Source: Pseudeuparius sepicola
Lineage: Eukaryota; Arthropoda; Insecta; Coleoptera; Anthribidae
Direction: 5' to 3'
Length of the DNA stretch: 64,000 bases
Assembly: GCA_963920635.1 (NCBI GenBank)
Contig: OY987299.1
Coordinates: 121,273,373-121,337,372, forward strand
The notes beneath the pieces are model-generated. The model ran no database searches, was not told where the DNA came from, and saw only the letters and a list, made by a program, of their open reading frames with translations. Position 1 is the first letter of the stretch. Each line of letters opens with the position of its first letter. Positions 45,787-56,505 of this stretch are shown here, in pieces. Position numbers and translations under genes: made by a program.

Positions 45787-46136
45787 TACATACACGATAT
45801 CTGTTATCTATACACCGTGGCTGTTTACCTTCTTTCCCAGGAAAATTAAATTCACATTCAAAACATCTTTATTTTGCTTCGTGATACATATCAGGAGGCT
45901 AGGATAAATTTTGGAGGCTAGGAAAATCAAGGTTAGATCACAGGTTAGATATGGAGGTGAGAACAGGTTTAGACAGACCAGTGCGTGGCTAATTTTACCC
46001 GACTCTCGGTCCGCCATTTTCGAGTACTGACGTCAAAAGATTCCCCTCATTCTTCTTGTTTACGGTTTTGAGTGTTTTTTGTTAGTATAGTTTATTAGTG
46101 TTTAGTGATATTAAGTAATAGTATAGTTTATTAGTT

Positions 46137-46185
46137 ATGGCATGCTGAGCGGTGAAGGACTGTAAAAATAATAGAAAATCATTCG
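46137..46185 (+). pseudogene. Degenerate THAP-type N-terminus
   Basis: The frame from the ATG at 46137 reads MAC-stop-AVKDCKNNRKSF. One TGA replaces the residue after the first cysteine of a C-x4-C THAP start. It is followed by the repeat-like 'gtaggtacattgaggtag'. It is too short to prove, but position and spacing resemble the other THAP starts nearby. Confidence 0.35.
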
Positions 46186-46770
46186 TAGGTACATTGAGGT
46201 AGACTACCTCAATGCGTAGTTATATTAGATGTAAACAACAAAAAATGATGGGTTATTGACGTTATTGTGCAGGTGCAGAACTATATCGGATCTCACAAAA
46301 ATACTGATTTGGATAGTTCATAATCGTTCAGGATTTTATAAAGTGAGAAAACGAAAACAGAGGATTTTATATATAGTCCTCTTTATAGCAGAATGCGTGC
46401 GACGACTGCGACGCAAGGGGGAAGAACTCGTAAATATTATGGAATTAGTCACAATCCTTCAATTAGTTCAGAATTACGAGCCACTTGGAATCTCATATTA
46501 GTCAAACCCTGATAATGGATCGCAAAGCGTTCTTGTAATTTTGTTTATATCTGCTACCGCTGTAACTTGGATAGACTATAGAGATGTAATATCAAAAATA
46601 TCAAATTCGCTGGAATGAAATCGACACATATTATATTCTGTCCGGCCCTGTATCATTCTGAAGTGCAAGCAGAGAGAACAGACAAGGCGCGAGGCGCAAA
46701 TGTATCTGAAGTGCAAGCAGAGAGAACAGACAAGGCGCAAGTGTAAAAACCCGAAGCTGTAAAATTATAC

Positions 46771-46791
46771 CAGAGAACAGGGTGTTCTCTG
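46771..46791. repeat. Palindromic micro-insertion 8
   Basis: Arms CAGAGAACA and TGTTCTCTG surround GGG, with ATTATAC exactly on both sides (46764-46770, 46792-46798). The arms equal those at 2711-2733. Confidence 0.8.
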
Positions 46792-47075
46792 ATTATACTG
46801 AGGACGCCCGCTCTAGGATTTTTGCCATTCTCCCCCCTCCGATTCTGTAGTCAAAACCCTAACCACAGGATAAACATTCCCTGAACTGTGCCCTAACCCT
46901 CTATGAACCTTGGTCAAAGCTAGGGTTCCAAGGAACCCTAGTCAAAGCCAAAGCCACAAGTTGGAACCAGAGAAATGGAGTAGGGTTGGAACCGAGCCTA
47001 ATAAGTCAGACGTGATTTGATCGTAAGAATGGTATATATAAAAACTACATGAGAATTTTGAGAATGGCATATATA

Positions 47076-48413
47076 CAGGGTGTTCGATAAATAGACGGAG
47101 ATATTTTAGAGGGTGATTCCCTGTTAAGAAATATGAAAAAAAGTTTCTATAAACATGGGTCCGGAAATGCAGAGTTTTCAAGATACAGGATGTCAAATAA
47201 AAAAAAATAAAAAATGAAATTATTAATGTCTTAAAAATTCTTTACTCGATTCTGTTGAAATTTGGCAATGTTATTTGTTGTATTAAGAGGCTAATTTCGC
47301 CCTAACTAGATTAAATTTATTAAGTCCAGTGGCGTCCCGGGGGCCACCTTAGCGAATATTATTATCAAAAAAATGTACGCCACTACCTTTTTTGTAACTT
47401 TAATATTTTTTGTTTGATTAAGCATCTAAAAATACAACTTCTTTCCCTCTTGTATTGTTTTCCTATCTCACTTCGTTTTCGAGAAAAAAAAATAAAAACC
47501 GTTTTATTGCATGTCACTGGACAAAATTGGTTGTATAGTAAAATTATTATAAGAAGTCCTTACTGGGACTGTCAATTGGTAATTTCGAGATCCTAAGTTG
47601 GCATCGATGGAGCAAAAAAATGCAACCGGGTCAAAAGTTCAGGTTAGTAACGAGCCCATTTGCACAATGAATAACTACTAATAACAAGAACAACACAGAT
47701 AACGGTAAAACTCACGAAACGTACAAAACCCGCGAATATTTCCACTGCCCAAAGTTTGAACCCTTTTGAACCACAAAATATATATAGGTTTTTACTTTCA
47801 CAACACGGAAAACGGAAATAAAATTTGCCCGAGTACGCACCATAGACGCTGCCGCAATTAGCCGATTTTACCAAAATACCGCAAAATGAAAGTGTTTCCA
47901 TGACGTTTGAAATTATTATTAAAATGAGTTCTAGTCATGGTTATTTTTATTTGTAGCAGTACAATCGTGATTGCAATAGGGTTTTTATTTAAGTAATTAT
48001 GTTCTTTTTTCGTATCACTTGGGCAACTTTTTACATCATATATCAATGAGTGACGTCATTAACTGGTTGCGACGCATATACCAATGTTATACCCATGGTT
48101 AACAGAAAATTCCTAGGGATTTTGTGGAGAATGTCATCTGACAAAATCGGGACTTCTTACAGTAATCGGGGTATAGTGTACTTTATGTTGCAATAACACT
48201 CTTTCCTAGAAATGCTTTTGATTATTTGTTTTCCAAGGCACTTGTGATTTTTTTTGCAAAAATTGATAAACCAATTTTGTCCAGTGACATGCAATATATT
48301 TAACATCTTGAAAACTCTGCATTTCCGGACCCATGTTTATAGAAACTTTTTTTCATATTTCTTAACAGGGAATCACCCTCTAAAATATCTCCGTCTATTT
48401 TTCGAACACCCTG
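47076..48413. mobile_element. TA-flanked fold-back with inner non-palindromic part
   Basis: It starts CAGGGTGTTCGATAAATAGA and ends in the complement, TA on both sides. The arms share 'gggtgattccctgttaagaa' and 'gcatgtcactggacaaaat'. The centre (about 47640-48060) is not palindromic and has an 85-codon minus frame (47901-47644) that I do not recognise. Confidence 0.75.
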
Positions 48414-49137
48414 TATACTATTATTTTCATTCTTGCATTGACCGAACGGACCACGGACCTCCTTTGACCGGCACTTCATTCCCCGAAACATAAAATCTGA
48501 TTTTTATGGAAGTAGCATGGCTAATTGGTCAGTTGCCGAATCCAACATAGACAAAATTCCTTTATGGAATCCAATACGACGAGTACAAAACAACAAGCAA
48601 CAACGAACTAACCTTGGAGTCCTTATGCACTCGACTGATGTGGCTTGCGGATCGGGAGAAACCGGTTAACGTCCGGCGTCAAAATGGCGGTGCCAACGTG
48701 TCGTATCCTGTGATCCTCAGGGCTGCAGCAGAGGAATTCCATATGTCTGGGCTGCAGGCGGGAGAGGGTCCCATACAAGGGTTGGAGAATTGAAATATGA
48801 AAATATTGACCTGGTCTGGTAGAAACGTGGAAGATAACATTTGAACCCCACAAGAGATAAGATACAGTCAAGAAAGTCAAGATCTGGATTAGGTAAATAA
48901 CCTACGCACGCCATCTGAATTAATGATATCTCACATAAGAGAAAATACACAATCAAGAAAGTCAAGAGCTGAAGTAGATAACCGCATGTGCCATTCGAAT
49001 CCAACAATTATTTTTTACTAGGATAATACCAGGGATCCTTTTAAAGAGTCCCTGGTATGGTATGACACCAATGAATATGACACAACAGACACTATTTAGT
49101 CAGACGTGCGCACTGCACGCCACTTTATTCTCCGTAC

Positions 49138-49169
49138 CACAGACTAATTGCAAAGCTATTTATTCTGTG
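49138..49169. repeat. Palindromic micro-insertion 9, second copy of the 34-mer
   Basis: Left part CACAGACTAATTGCA, right 17 nt AAGCTATTTATTCTGTG, identical to 18149-18182 except for two missing bases. Flanks are TCCGTAC (49131-49137) and TCCATAC (49170-49176). Confidence 0.8.
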
Positions 49170-49764
49170 TCCATACTATAAAATGAAGGTCCCGATTTTT
49201 TATGCGATGAGAATGGATAATCGTCCTAGTTACCGATTCCAATAACATGAATAAAATAACAACATATGATAACAACAAACTAACCTCAACAAATACCGCC
49301 TGTACCACAGATTACCCACCTTGCCTGTACAAAACTGCTGAATTTCAAAAATTATAATAATAACAAATTCCATTTTAAGATGTTTGGGTGAGGAGAAATT
49401 TCTTTGATAAGAATTAGGAAAACAAACATGAATCAGAGGTAAACTATTACCAAAGTAGATAAAAGTTTCTTAGAGTTTCTTTCACAATCTTGTGATTGGG
49501 TATTTTTTTGTAGTACCTAGTTTAAGAATAGCACAGTAAAAATAAATGATTGAAAGTTCCAGAGATTTTAGAATAGAAATTGCAAAAATTAAAAATAATA
49601 TTACTTTATGTCTTTCATGAGTATTATCATTTATTTTATTACACTTTGTTAGAATGGCATTAATTTGCACTAAATGAGAGTGAGTCACCTTTAAATTGCA
49701 GTTATATTTATAATTACCTACCTGATTTAAATAATGTTGGGAAAGAGGTAGCATCATTTTAAAT

Positions 49765-51503
49765 ATGGCCCGTTCATTGTACAGGTATGTTTGTTTGCAT
49801 TTTATAAATTGTGATATATTAAATATTATAATAAAATTTATTTATAGTAAAGTGGATGAGTATGGTTTTGAAAGACCTACAAATTTCAACTATGATATGT
49901 ATGATAATTTTGTGTCAAAATATATGAGAATATTGACTAGAAGAGCACAACGGTGGAGCACTATTAGCGAAGAAGATTGCTACAAAAGGTCAAATTCTCT
50001 TAAAAGATTTATCCGCAAGGGTATACCCTCAGATCGAAGACTAGCTGTGTGGATGACAGTGTCAGGTGCAGAAAGACTAAAAAATGAGAGCCCCCAATCG
50101 TACAATCAACTCAAACAACATATTACTAATCGCCACATCATAGAAACTATTGAAATCGATCTCCCGAGAACTTTTCCCGATAACATCTTCTTTAACAAGG
50201 ACGAAACTTTGCCTTCTATGCTTTTTAACGTTCTAGCTACTTTCGCACATCATAACACGGAGGTGGGGTATTGCCAAGGCCTCAATTACATCGCTGGTTT
50301 AATTCTGTTGGCCATAAAAGACGAGGCCGCTGCATTCTGGTTGCTCAAATCACTAATCGAACTCATTCTTCCTAAATATCACATAAGCACAATGTCCGGG
50401 TTGTTGACGGATCTCGATGTTTTAGATGAACTAGTAAAAAAAGCAGAACCGGTTGTCTGTGGACATATTCATCAAATCGGTATGCCATGGGCTATGGGAA
50501 CGACTAAGTGGTTCGTGTGCATATATTCGGAGGTTATTTTTTAGTTTTGCAAAATTCACCTACAGTTCTTAATATTCATTTGTAGGTTTTGCCAACAGAG
50601 ACAGTATTGAGGATATGGGATTGTTTGTTTTATGAAGGTTCAAAAATACTATTCAGAGTTGCCTTAGCTTTAATTAGGTTACATAAGGAAGAAATTTTGA
50701 CAACTACTGAACTGGGCGAGCTGATCACTTGCTTTAGGAACTTTAAAAATCACGAACGAGTCATAGACTGCCACCAATTCATGATCGTAAGTACATATCC
50801 TACCGTAATTCCTCAGATATGATCACATATAAACTTTGAGAAAAAAAATATAAATAAATATTAAGTAAAATGTGTGTAAAAATTTTGTATCTCTTGACAC
50901 AAATAAATATTTGTATTTGTAAACAGGCAATTCCAGTTAACTATTATAAATGGATATAATTTTATATCCACCCTAGGTAGGTAGGATAATAAATCAAAAT
51001 CAACCAATCATAGTTAAGCTTTCTCCAGCAACATATCCACTCTTGTCATATACGACTATAGAGTTAAATAAATAAGCACGAAAAAATTCAAGGGGAATTC
51101 AATATCTTAGAAGAAAAAAATGTATAAAGATGTACCTAATATAAATGATACAAAATGATATAAAAAAGATCATAAATATTAAATTTTATTTTTTTTTTCA
51201 CTTATTTATTTGCACCCTATATAGTAGTTTGAACAAGAGTGGATATGTTGTCAGAGAAAATGATTATTTGATTGATAGGGTGGATGTGGATAAGAAATTA
51301 TATCCCTTCAGTTAAATGCAATCTACTTATCCATTCTGTGATTAAAAAAAAATAAATTATAATTTTTATCTGCAGCAGCAAACTACTTAACATTGTATTT
51401 TTTGTAGGATGTTTTTGCTCTCTCAGGTAATATTTCCAAAAGGCAGATAGAAAAGCTAAGACAAAAATACAAAAAAGACGAGAAACCAAAAAACCATGTT
51501 TAA
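49765..51503 (+). CDS. GRTP1: GRTP1-type TBC domain Rab GTPase-activating protein
   Basis: Exons 49765-49784, 49848-50532, 50586-50786 and 51408-51503 join in phase to 333 residues, almost the vertebrate GRTP1 (TBC1D6) length. Exon 1 is only 20 nt (MARSLY). The N-terminus SKVDEYGFERP is typical of the family. The TBC domain spans roughly residues 70-290. Its R-x3-W motif is RRLAVW. The arginine finger lies in IEIDLPRTF and the glutamine finger in GYCQGLNYIAG. WAMGTTKWF and RIWDCLF follow. Both catalytic residues are present, so it should be an active GAP for a Rab, probably on membrane-trafficking vesicles. The last exon gives KLRQKYKKDEKPKNHV. It converges with TIM14: the stop codons are 118 bp apart. 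Confidence 0.93.
50787..51407. other. GRTP1 intron 3 with a fold-back
   Basis: Inverted phrases 'ataattttatatccaccct..' (about 50952) and '..agggtggatgtggataagaaattatat' (about 51276), with 'aacatatccactcttgt' and 'acaagagtggatatgtt', form a fold-back of about 350 bp. There is no coding. Confidence 0.6.
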
Positions 51504-51621
51504 ATTAAATTATCTACATATTTATTGTTCGTCCTAGTCTTATTACATCCATTAATGTATTTACAACTTTTCTATTTGTTATTGTTATCTAATATATCTG
51601 TATACCTTAGAATATTTGTAT

Positions 51622-52104
51622 TTATCGATTATGTTTTTCCAAATAATCCTTTGCTTCATTAATTTTTGATGCCAGGTATGGTGAGCCCCCTCTATCTGGA
51701 TGGTTAACGGCCATAACCTTTTTAAAAGCATCCTTTACCTTCCCTTTATTTGCAGTCGGGCTTACTCCTTAAAACTCATTACAATAATCAATGCAATTAA
51801 ATCTTGTATCTTACTTACCCAAAATTAATGCTGCCTCACGCCTATTCATTTTTTGATCGAACCCACCTTTGTAGTATTTGGAATTCGCCATTGACTCTGC
51901 ATCGAACTTCGGCAAGTTCTTCATAGCCTCGTTGAATTGTTTGGCTGCATTGGGCATTTGGCGAAGGGCATATCTTGCACCAAAACCTACTGCCGCCAAA
52001 CCTAAACCCGCCAATATTATGCCATTCTAGGAGAAAATTGAATATTAGAAAAATAGAAATTTTAAAGTTGTAAAGTTAAAATTACAAATACAATAGCTTA
52101 CCAT
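51622..52104 (-). CDS. DNAJC19: TIM14/DNAJC19, J-protein of the mitochondrial import motor
   Basis: Exons are 52104-52102 (the ATG only), 52026-51819 and 51767-51622, giving 118 residues, the usual Pam18/TIM14 length. The N-terminus ([20 protein letters not shown]) is the single inner-membrane segment. The middle has [11 protein letters not shown] and the family-typical [20 protein letters not shown]. The J domain is truncated in the usual TIM14 way and keeps the HPD motif ([20 protein letters not shown]), which stimulates mtHsp70 at the TIM23 channel. An exon holding only the start codon, followed by GTAAG, is unusual but fits the acceptor. A possible poly(A) signal (TTTATT on +) lies at 51521-51526. 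It is transcribed away from NOL10. Confidence 0.93.
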
Positions 52105-52299
52105 CTTGTTACTTCTTTTTTGGGAAAGAAAGAAACGCACAGAAAATCTAAGAATAAATTAATTAGGAGTTTTCCAGAACTTGAATTTTGTGCTTCCTTT
52201 TACTTTGACGTTTGACGTCAAAATTATATATTTTGTTTCCATTTCCATTGGTTTTTAATTTGCTTCTGATGGCAACACTGCAGAAGAACGGATCATATC

Positions 52300-52317
52300 C
52301 AGAGAAATATTTCTCTG
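52300..52317. repeat. Palindromic micro-insertion 10 (perfect 18-mer)
   Basis: The perfect palindrome CAGAGAAATATTTCTCTG is flanked exactly by ATCATATC at 52292-52299 and 52318-52325. Confidence 0.9.
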
Positions 52318-52468
52318 ATCATATCAAAAACGGCCCTCCTAAATTTTTTTTTTTTTACGAGGGTTTCAACTAACATAACTTTTCTGTGTGTCACAAAACA
52401 AAAAAGTTAGATTCAAACACAAAAGTTAAATTCAAACAAATCTAACCTTAAAAAGTACGCGTGAATAT

Positions 52469-52525
52469 CAGAGATAGAATATTATCCATATAAAATACAA
52501 ATAATTTTATATGATATTATCTCTG
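52469..52525. repeat. Palindromic insertion 11 (57 bp)
   Basis: It starts CAGAGATAGAATATTATC and ends GATATTATCTCTG, with an AT-rich hairpin centre. GTGAATAT flanks it exactly on both sides (52461-52468, 52526-52533). Confidence 0.85.
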
Positions 52526-52571
52526 GTGAATATTTAAAATCATGATTTTTTAATTTTTTTTTATTGATAAA

Positions 52572-55500
52572 ATGCAAGTTTCACAATATGATGATGTGAA
52601 AATTTACAATCTTAGTGCAGGAAAATCATTGCCAGAGGTAAGAGAATATTTTAAATCCTTCATATTTTATTCATTAAAATGTTCACTTGGATTTTCAGTG
52701 GTTGTCTGAGAGAAAGCGACGAGCACTTCTGAAGAAAAATGCCGACATCAGACGAAGAATTGAACTTATCCAAGATTTTGATATGCCGGGACTCAGCACA
52801 ACTATTAAGGTGTCGAGAGACGGCCAATATGTTTTAGCTACCGGTATTTATAAACCCAGAATAAAATGTTTTGATGTGAACAATTTATCATTGAAATTCG
52901 AAAGATGTTTCGATTCGGAGGCTGTTACATTTGAAATCCTTAGTGATGATTACAGCAAGGTACAGAAAATCCTTCAGTTGACACCATATAAAGTTGAATT
53001 TTTAACGATTTTAGTTAGTTTTTTTACAATGTGACCGATACATTGAGTTCCATTCGTCCCATGGGAGATACTACCGTCTACGAATACCAAAATTTGGCCG
53101 TGACATGCAGTACCATTATCCTAGCTGTGATTTATTTGTTGTTGGTGCTTCCCCCGATATATACAGGTTGAATTTGGAAAGAGGGCAATTTATGACGCCT
53201 TTTACCAGTGGTTCATCAGCATCGTCAATAAACAAATGTGCAATCAATCCTGTTCATCATTTGCTTGTGTGCGGAACTCAGGAAGGTAGAGTGGAAGCCT
53301 GGGACCCTAGGAGTAAAGATTTGGTTGCAACGTTGGATTGCGCGTTTAGTTGTGTGACTGAAAATAAGGAGTAAGTTTTTATTCAGCATTATTATCTTGC
53401 AATGTAATCTTATTGAGAGACTATCTTGTTTGTTGAACAATAGATATAGTTCGGAAATTACACCCTATTGGTATTTTTTGCTGATACCACAAAATTGAAC
53501 TCCTTGACGAAGGGCCACTAGGAAACATCTTGGCAAATATAAATATGCATTTTTCTGAGAACTTTATTGGAAAGAAAAAAATGCCTTTGTGATGGGCTAG
53601 CTTTGTGTAGAAACGCAAATGTAACATCAAGATGATATTGCTAATAAATAAATACAAATATACACACACCTTGTATAATTTAAAATTGTGCCACTTTACT
53701 CTAAAAATAGTTCATGAAAGTAATTAATCAAATTGTCATTTCATAGATTAAAAGCCTTTCCTTCAGTCTCAGCTCTAAAATTCAACGGAGCTCTTCAATT
53801 AGGAGTGGGCACAACTACTGGACAAGTATTGTTGTATGATGTAAGGTCCAGTAAACCATTTTTCATAAAAGATCACATGGAGGAACGCCCTATAAAAGAC
53901 GTTGATTTCCATTACCAACAAGACTTGGTATATTCTCTGGATGGAGCCGTTTTAAAAATTTGGGAGAAAAACAATGTTAGTAACATATTTGTTATTCAAT
54001 ATCTTAAATTTTAAGTATTTATTTTAACTTAACAGGGAAAGCTTTATACTTCCATCGAGGCATCAACAGAATTTAACAGTTTGTGCGTTGTGCCGAATAG
54101 TGGATTATTTTTCCTAGCAAATGAAAACACTAAAATGCAGACATACTATGTTCCGAGTTTAGGTCCTGCTCCCAGGTGGTGTGGTTTTCTGGATTCTCTT
54201 ACAGAAGAACTCGAAGAATCTAATGCTGAAACTGTTTACGATGATTATAAATTTGTTACCGATCACGAACTTGAAAACCTTGGGTTAGAACATCTGAAGG
54301 GTACAAATCTTCTTAGGGCGTACATGCATGGGTAAGGACTTTAAATATGTACAGTATGTCCATTGTGGTTTTTTTATTATTATTTTAGTTACTTTATTGA
54401 TGTGCGATTGTATCGGAAAGCGAAATCCCTGGCAGAACCATTTGAATTTGACGAGTATCGCAAAAAGAAAATCAGAGAAACCATTGAAAAAGACAGAGCA
54501 AACAGGGTGCAAGTTAAGAAACTGCCCAAAGTTAATAAAGATTTGGCGCTTAAACTTATGTCTGACCAGACCAAGAACAAAAAGAAGAAACAAGAAGCCG
54601 CTAGTTTGCTCAACGATGGAAGGTTTAAATCTCTGTTCGAAAATCCTGATTTTGAAGTCGATAAGAATGCCGAAGAGTATAGATTACTCAATCCCGTCTT
54701 GTCCAGATTGGATAAATCAAAAAAGAAAGAACTTAAGAAGAAATTTGTCGCAGAAGAATTCGAACCAGTGGAGGTATGTTTCGTTTTACAAGAAAACCGT
54801 GTACTTTGTTCGATACTTTAACATTTTAGGATGAGCGAGAAGGTAAGAATAGCTCGGAAGAATCCTCAAACGACTTTGAAGACAGCGACAGCTCCGATGA
54901 TGACCATACGTGGACGAAAGAAGTAAAAATGGAACATCGGAAAATACAGAGGGAACATAGAGCTAGGGAGAGGTTGGAACAGGCTGCTGAGGCAGAAGAA
55001 GAAGCTGCCAAACAGCCGAAACTATACGAGATCAGGCAGGGCGAAGATTTTAAGGGAGCTAGGAATATGAAAAGGAAAAACAAGTAAGTCGGAAATTGAT
55101 TTCTTTTTCCAGCCATATTCTTGTGGTATGCAATTGGATCAATCTGTTAACCGCTAAATAATAGGATGCCATTTTTCAATTTTTCTTTTAAATTTGAGAG
55201 TTAAATTATAAATTTTAGATTTTAACTAATAGATAACTTCCTATATAATTTGTTAATTATGTATATGTTTTTTTTTATGTTTTCTGGGCTAGTGACGATG
55301 TACATTTTCATACTTTCGATGGGCTTGTGTGGAAAAATCGGTCAAAATCTCGATTTTTTCTTGCAAGATTGTGCCCTTATTTCAACCCTTTAGCCACCTG
55401 CAACACTCAAGCCTTTGGTATTCCGAAGCCAGGTTCTTTTAATTAATCATTTAGTGAATACGGCTTGTGAATTTTCCATATGTTATCCCCAGGGGCCACT

Positions 55501-56283
55501 TGTAAATTTCCCTTCATTCTGCTCATTATCTATGTACTTTTCAACCCTCTTCTAGGCTTGTATGCGAAAATGGGGCACCTAAATCCTGTCACATATAGGT
55601 ATCTTGAGCCTCTTTATAAAGTCCAAGTGAAAAATCAAGAATTTGTTCTTTAGTGTATTAGATTAGCCCACTGTGTTTGAATTTTTTTGTTATACAGGGT
55701 TGTCCATTACTTACTGCTTACTTATAAAATTATGTTGTTTTGTTTTTGCGCACAGGTCCCCAAGTTCATGCGAAAAAATGGTCGTATGTTCTTTATTTCA
55801 TGTTGACTGTTTCTCATTTTTCTTCTTTATTATTGATAGGGCTAGAGCTAGTTATATTTATTTTACTTATTAATTTTGAAATAGAGATTATTTTGCTCCA
55901 AATTGTCAGATGTAATGCTTATCAGAGCCATACTATTCGACCCATAACTGATTTTATTATTATAGTTGTACACTAGTTTTTTTTTAAACTTATCACAATT
56001 ATTTATCACCACATATTTTATCTCTTACATAATAACCATCAGCAAATTATCAAAATAACTTTTTAGTGTGTCACTCGGAGAAAGATTGCAATCAGAAGAT
56101 TCTTCTGTCAGAATGTTGGGCTCCATTGGAAATCGGGAAATGAGTTTCTCAACGCGTAAAAAGAGAAACTATGGAATGGAGGAAAGGAATAAAAGACACA
56201 GAGAAGAACGGAAAAAACTCATAAGACCCATTCACGGCATCAAATCAAAAACAAAATCTTCTTTCTATAATAAACGTAGATAA
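52572..56283 (+). CDS. NOL10: Nucleolar protein 10 (WD40, ribosome biogenesis)
   Basis: Exons 52572-52637, 52699-52959, 53015-53370, 53747-53975, 54036-54331, 54389-54773, 54830-55083 and 56067-56283 keep phase throughout and give 687 residues, matching the vertebrate length (about 688). The N-terminus is conserved (MQVSQYDDVKIYNLSAGKSL, RRIELIQDFDMP). WD40 repeats follow (TIKVSRDGQYVLATG, GTQEGRVEAWDPRS, VGTTTGQVLLYDVRSSKP). Then come APRWCGFLDSLTEELEE, YDDYKFVTDHELENLGLEHL and the NUC153 motif (DGRFKSLFENPDFEVD). The C-terminus is acidic then strongly basic. Exon 3 starts at 53015 rather than the nearer TAG because only that acceptor keeps frame (SKLVFLQCDRYIEF). Known homologues act in the nucleolus in early 18S rRNA processing (yeast Enp2). 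AATAAA is at 56304-56309. Confidence 0.95.
55084..56066. other. NOL10 intron 7
   Basis: It is AT-rich, with a one-ended 'tacagggttgtccattactt' near 55694. No nested gene was recognised. Confidence 0.5.
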
Positions 56284-56505
56284 CGTTTCAAACTTGTTAT
56301 TAAAATAAATAAGTTATAATTTTTTGTTGTGTTTGATTCCCTTAGGCAACAAGAGGTTATCAGTCAAAACCTGATTACTGGTTTTTTAAACATATTGTGG
56401 TGTTTTTATAATGTCTATTCAGAAAAACTACTACTAGTAGTAGTTTTTTGTTGGTGGTGTCCAGAGGAGGTAGGTTTTGTGTTTATTTAGTGTGTATTAT
56501 TTAAA

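Larger units (their letters stand above)
44111..49764. other. Intergenic repeat region upstream of GRTP1
   Basis: Besides three fold-backs it has a degenerate THAP start at 46137 (ATGGCATGCTGAGCGGTG..), a micro-insertion at 46771, another at 49138 and an imperfect tandem repeat around 48845-49015 ('acaatcaagaaagtcaaga'). A somewhat GC-richer stretch at 48600-48780 shows no open coding. No host exon was recognised. Confidence 0.45.
52105..52571. promoter_or_regulatory. Head-to-head TIM14/NOL10 promoter region
   Basis: Only 467 bp separate the two start codons, so both housekeeping genes probably share a bidirectional promoter. No TATA or initiator motif is obvious. The region contains two small palindromic insertions, 52300-52317 and 52469-52525, each with an exact 8-bp direct repeat. 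Confidence 0.7.

Noticed and set aside
47644..47901. 85-codon minus frame with a hydrophobic C-terminus
   Set aside because: Lies inside a fold-back element and has no recognisable homology or splice context; left as element interior.
54328..54834. 168-codon plus frame
   Set aside because: Shadow of NOL10 exon 6 in another frame; the true frame matches NOL10.
56421..56450. Palindrome around ACTACTACTAGTAGTAGT as a footprint in the receptor 5' region
   Set aside because: It is a simple trinucleotide-like palindrome with no flanking direct repeat.
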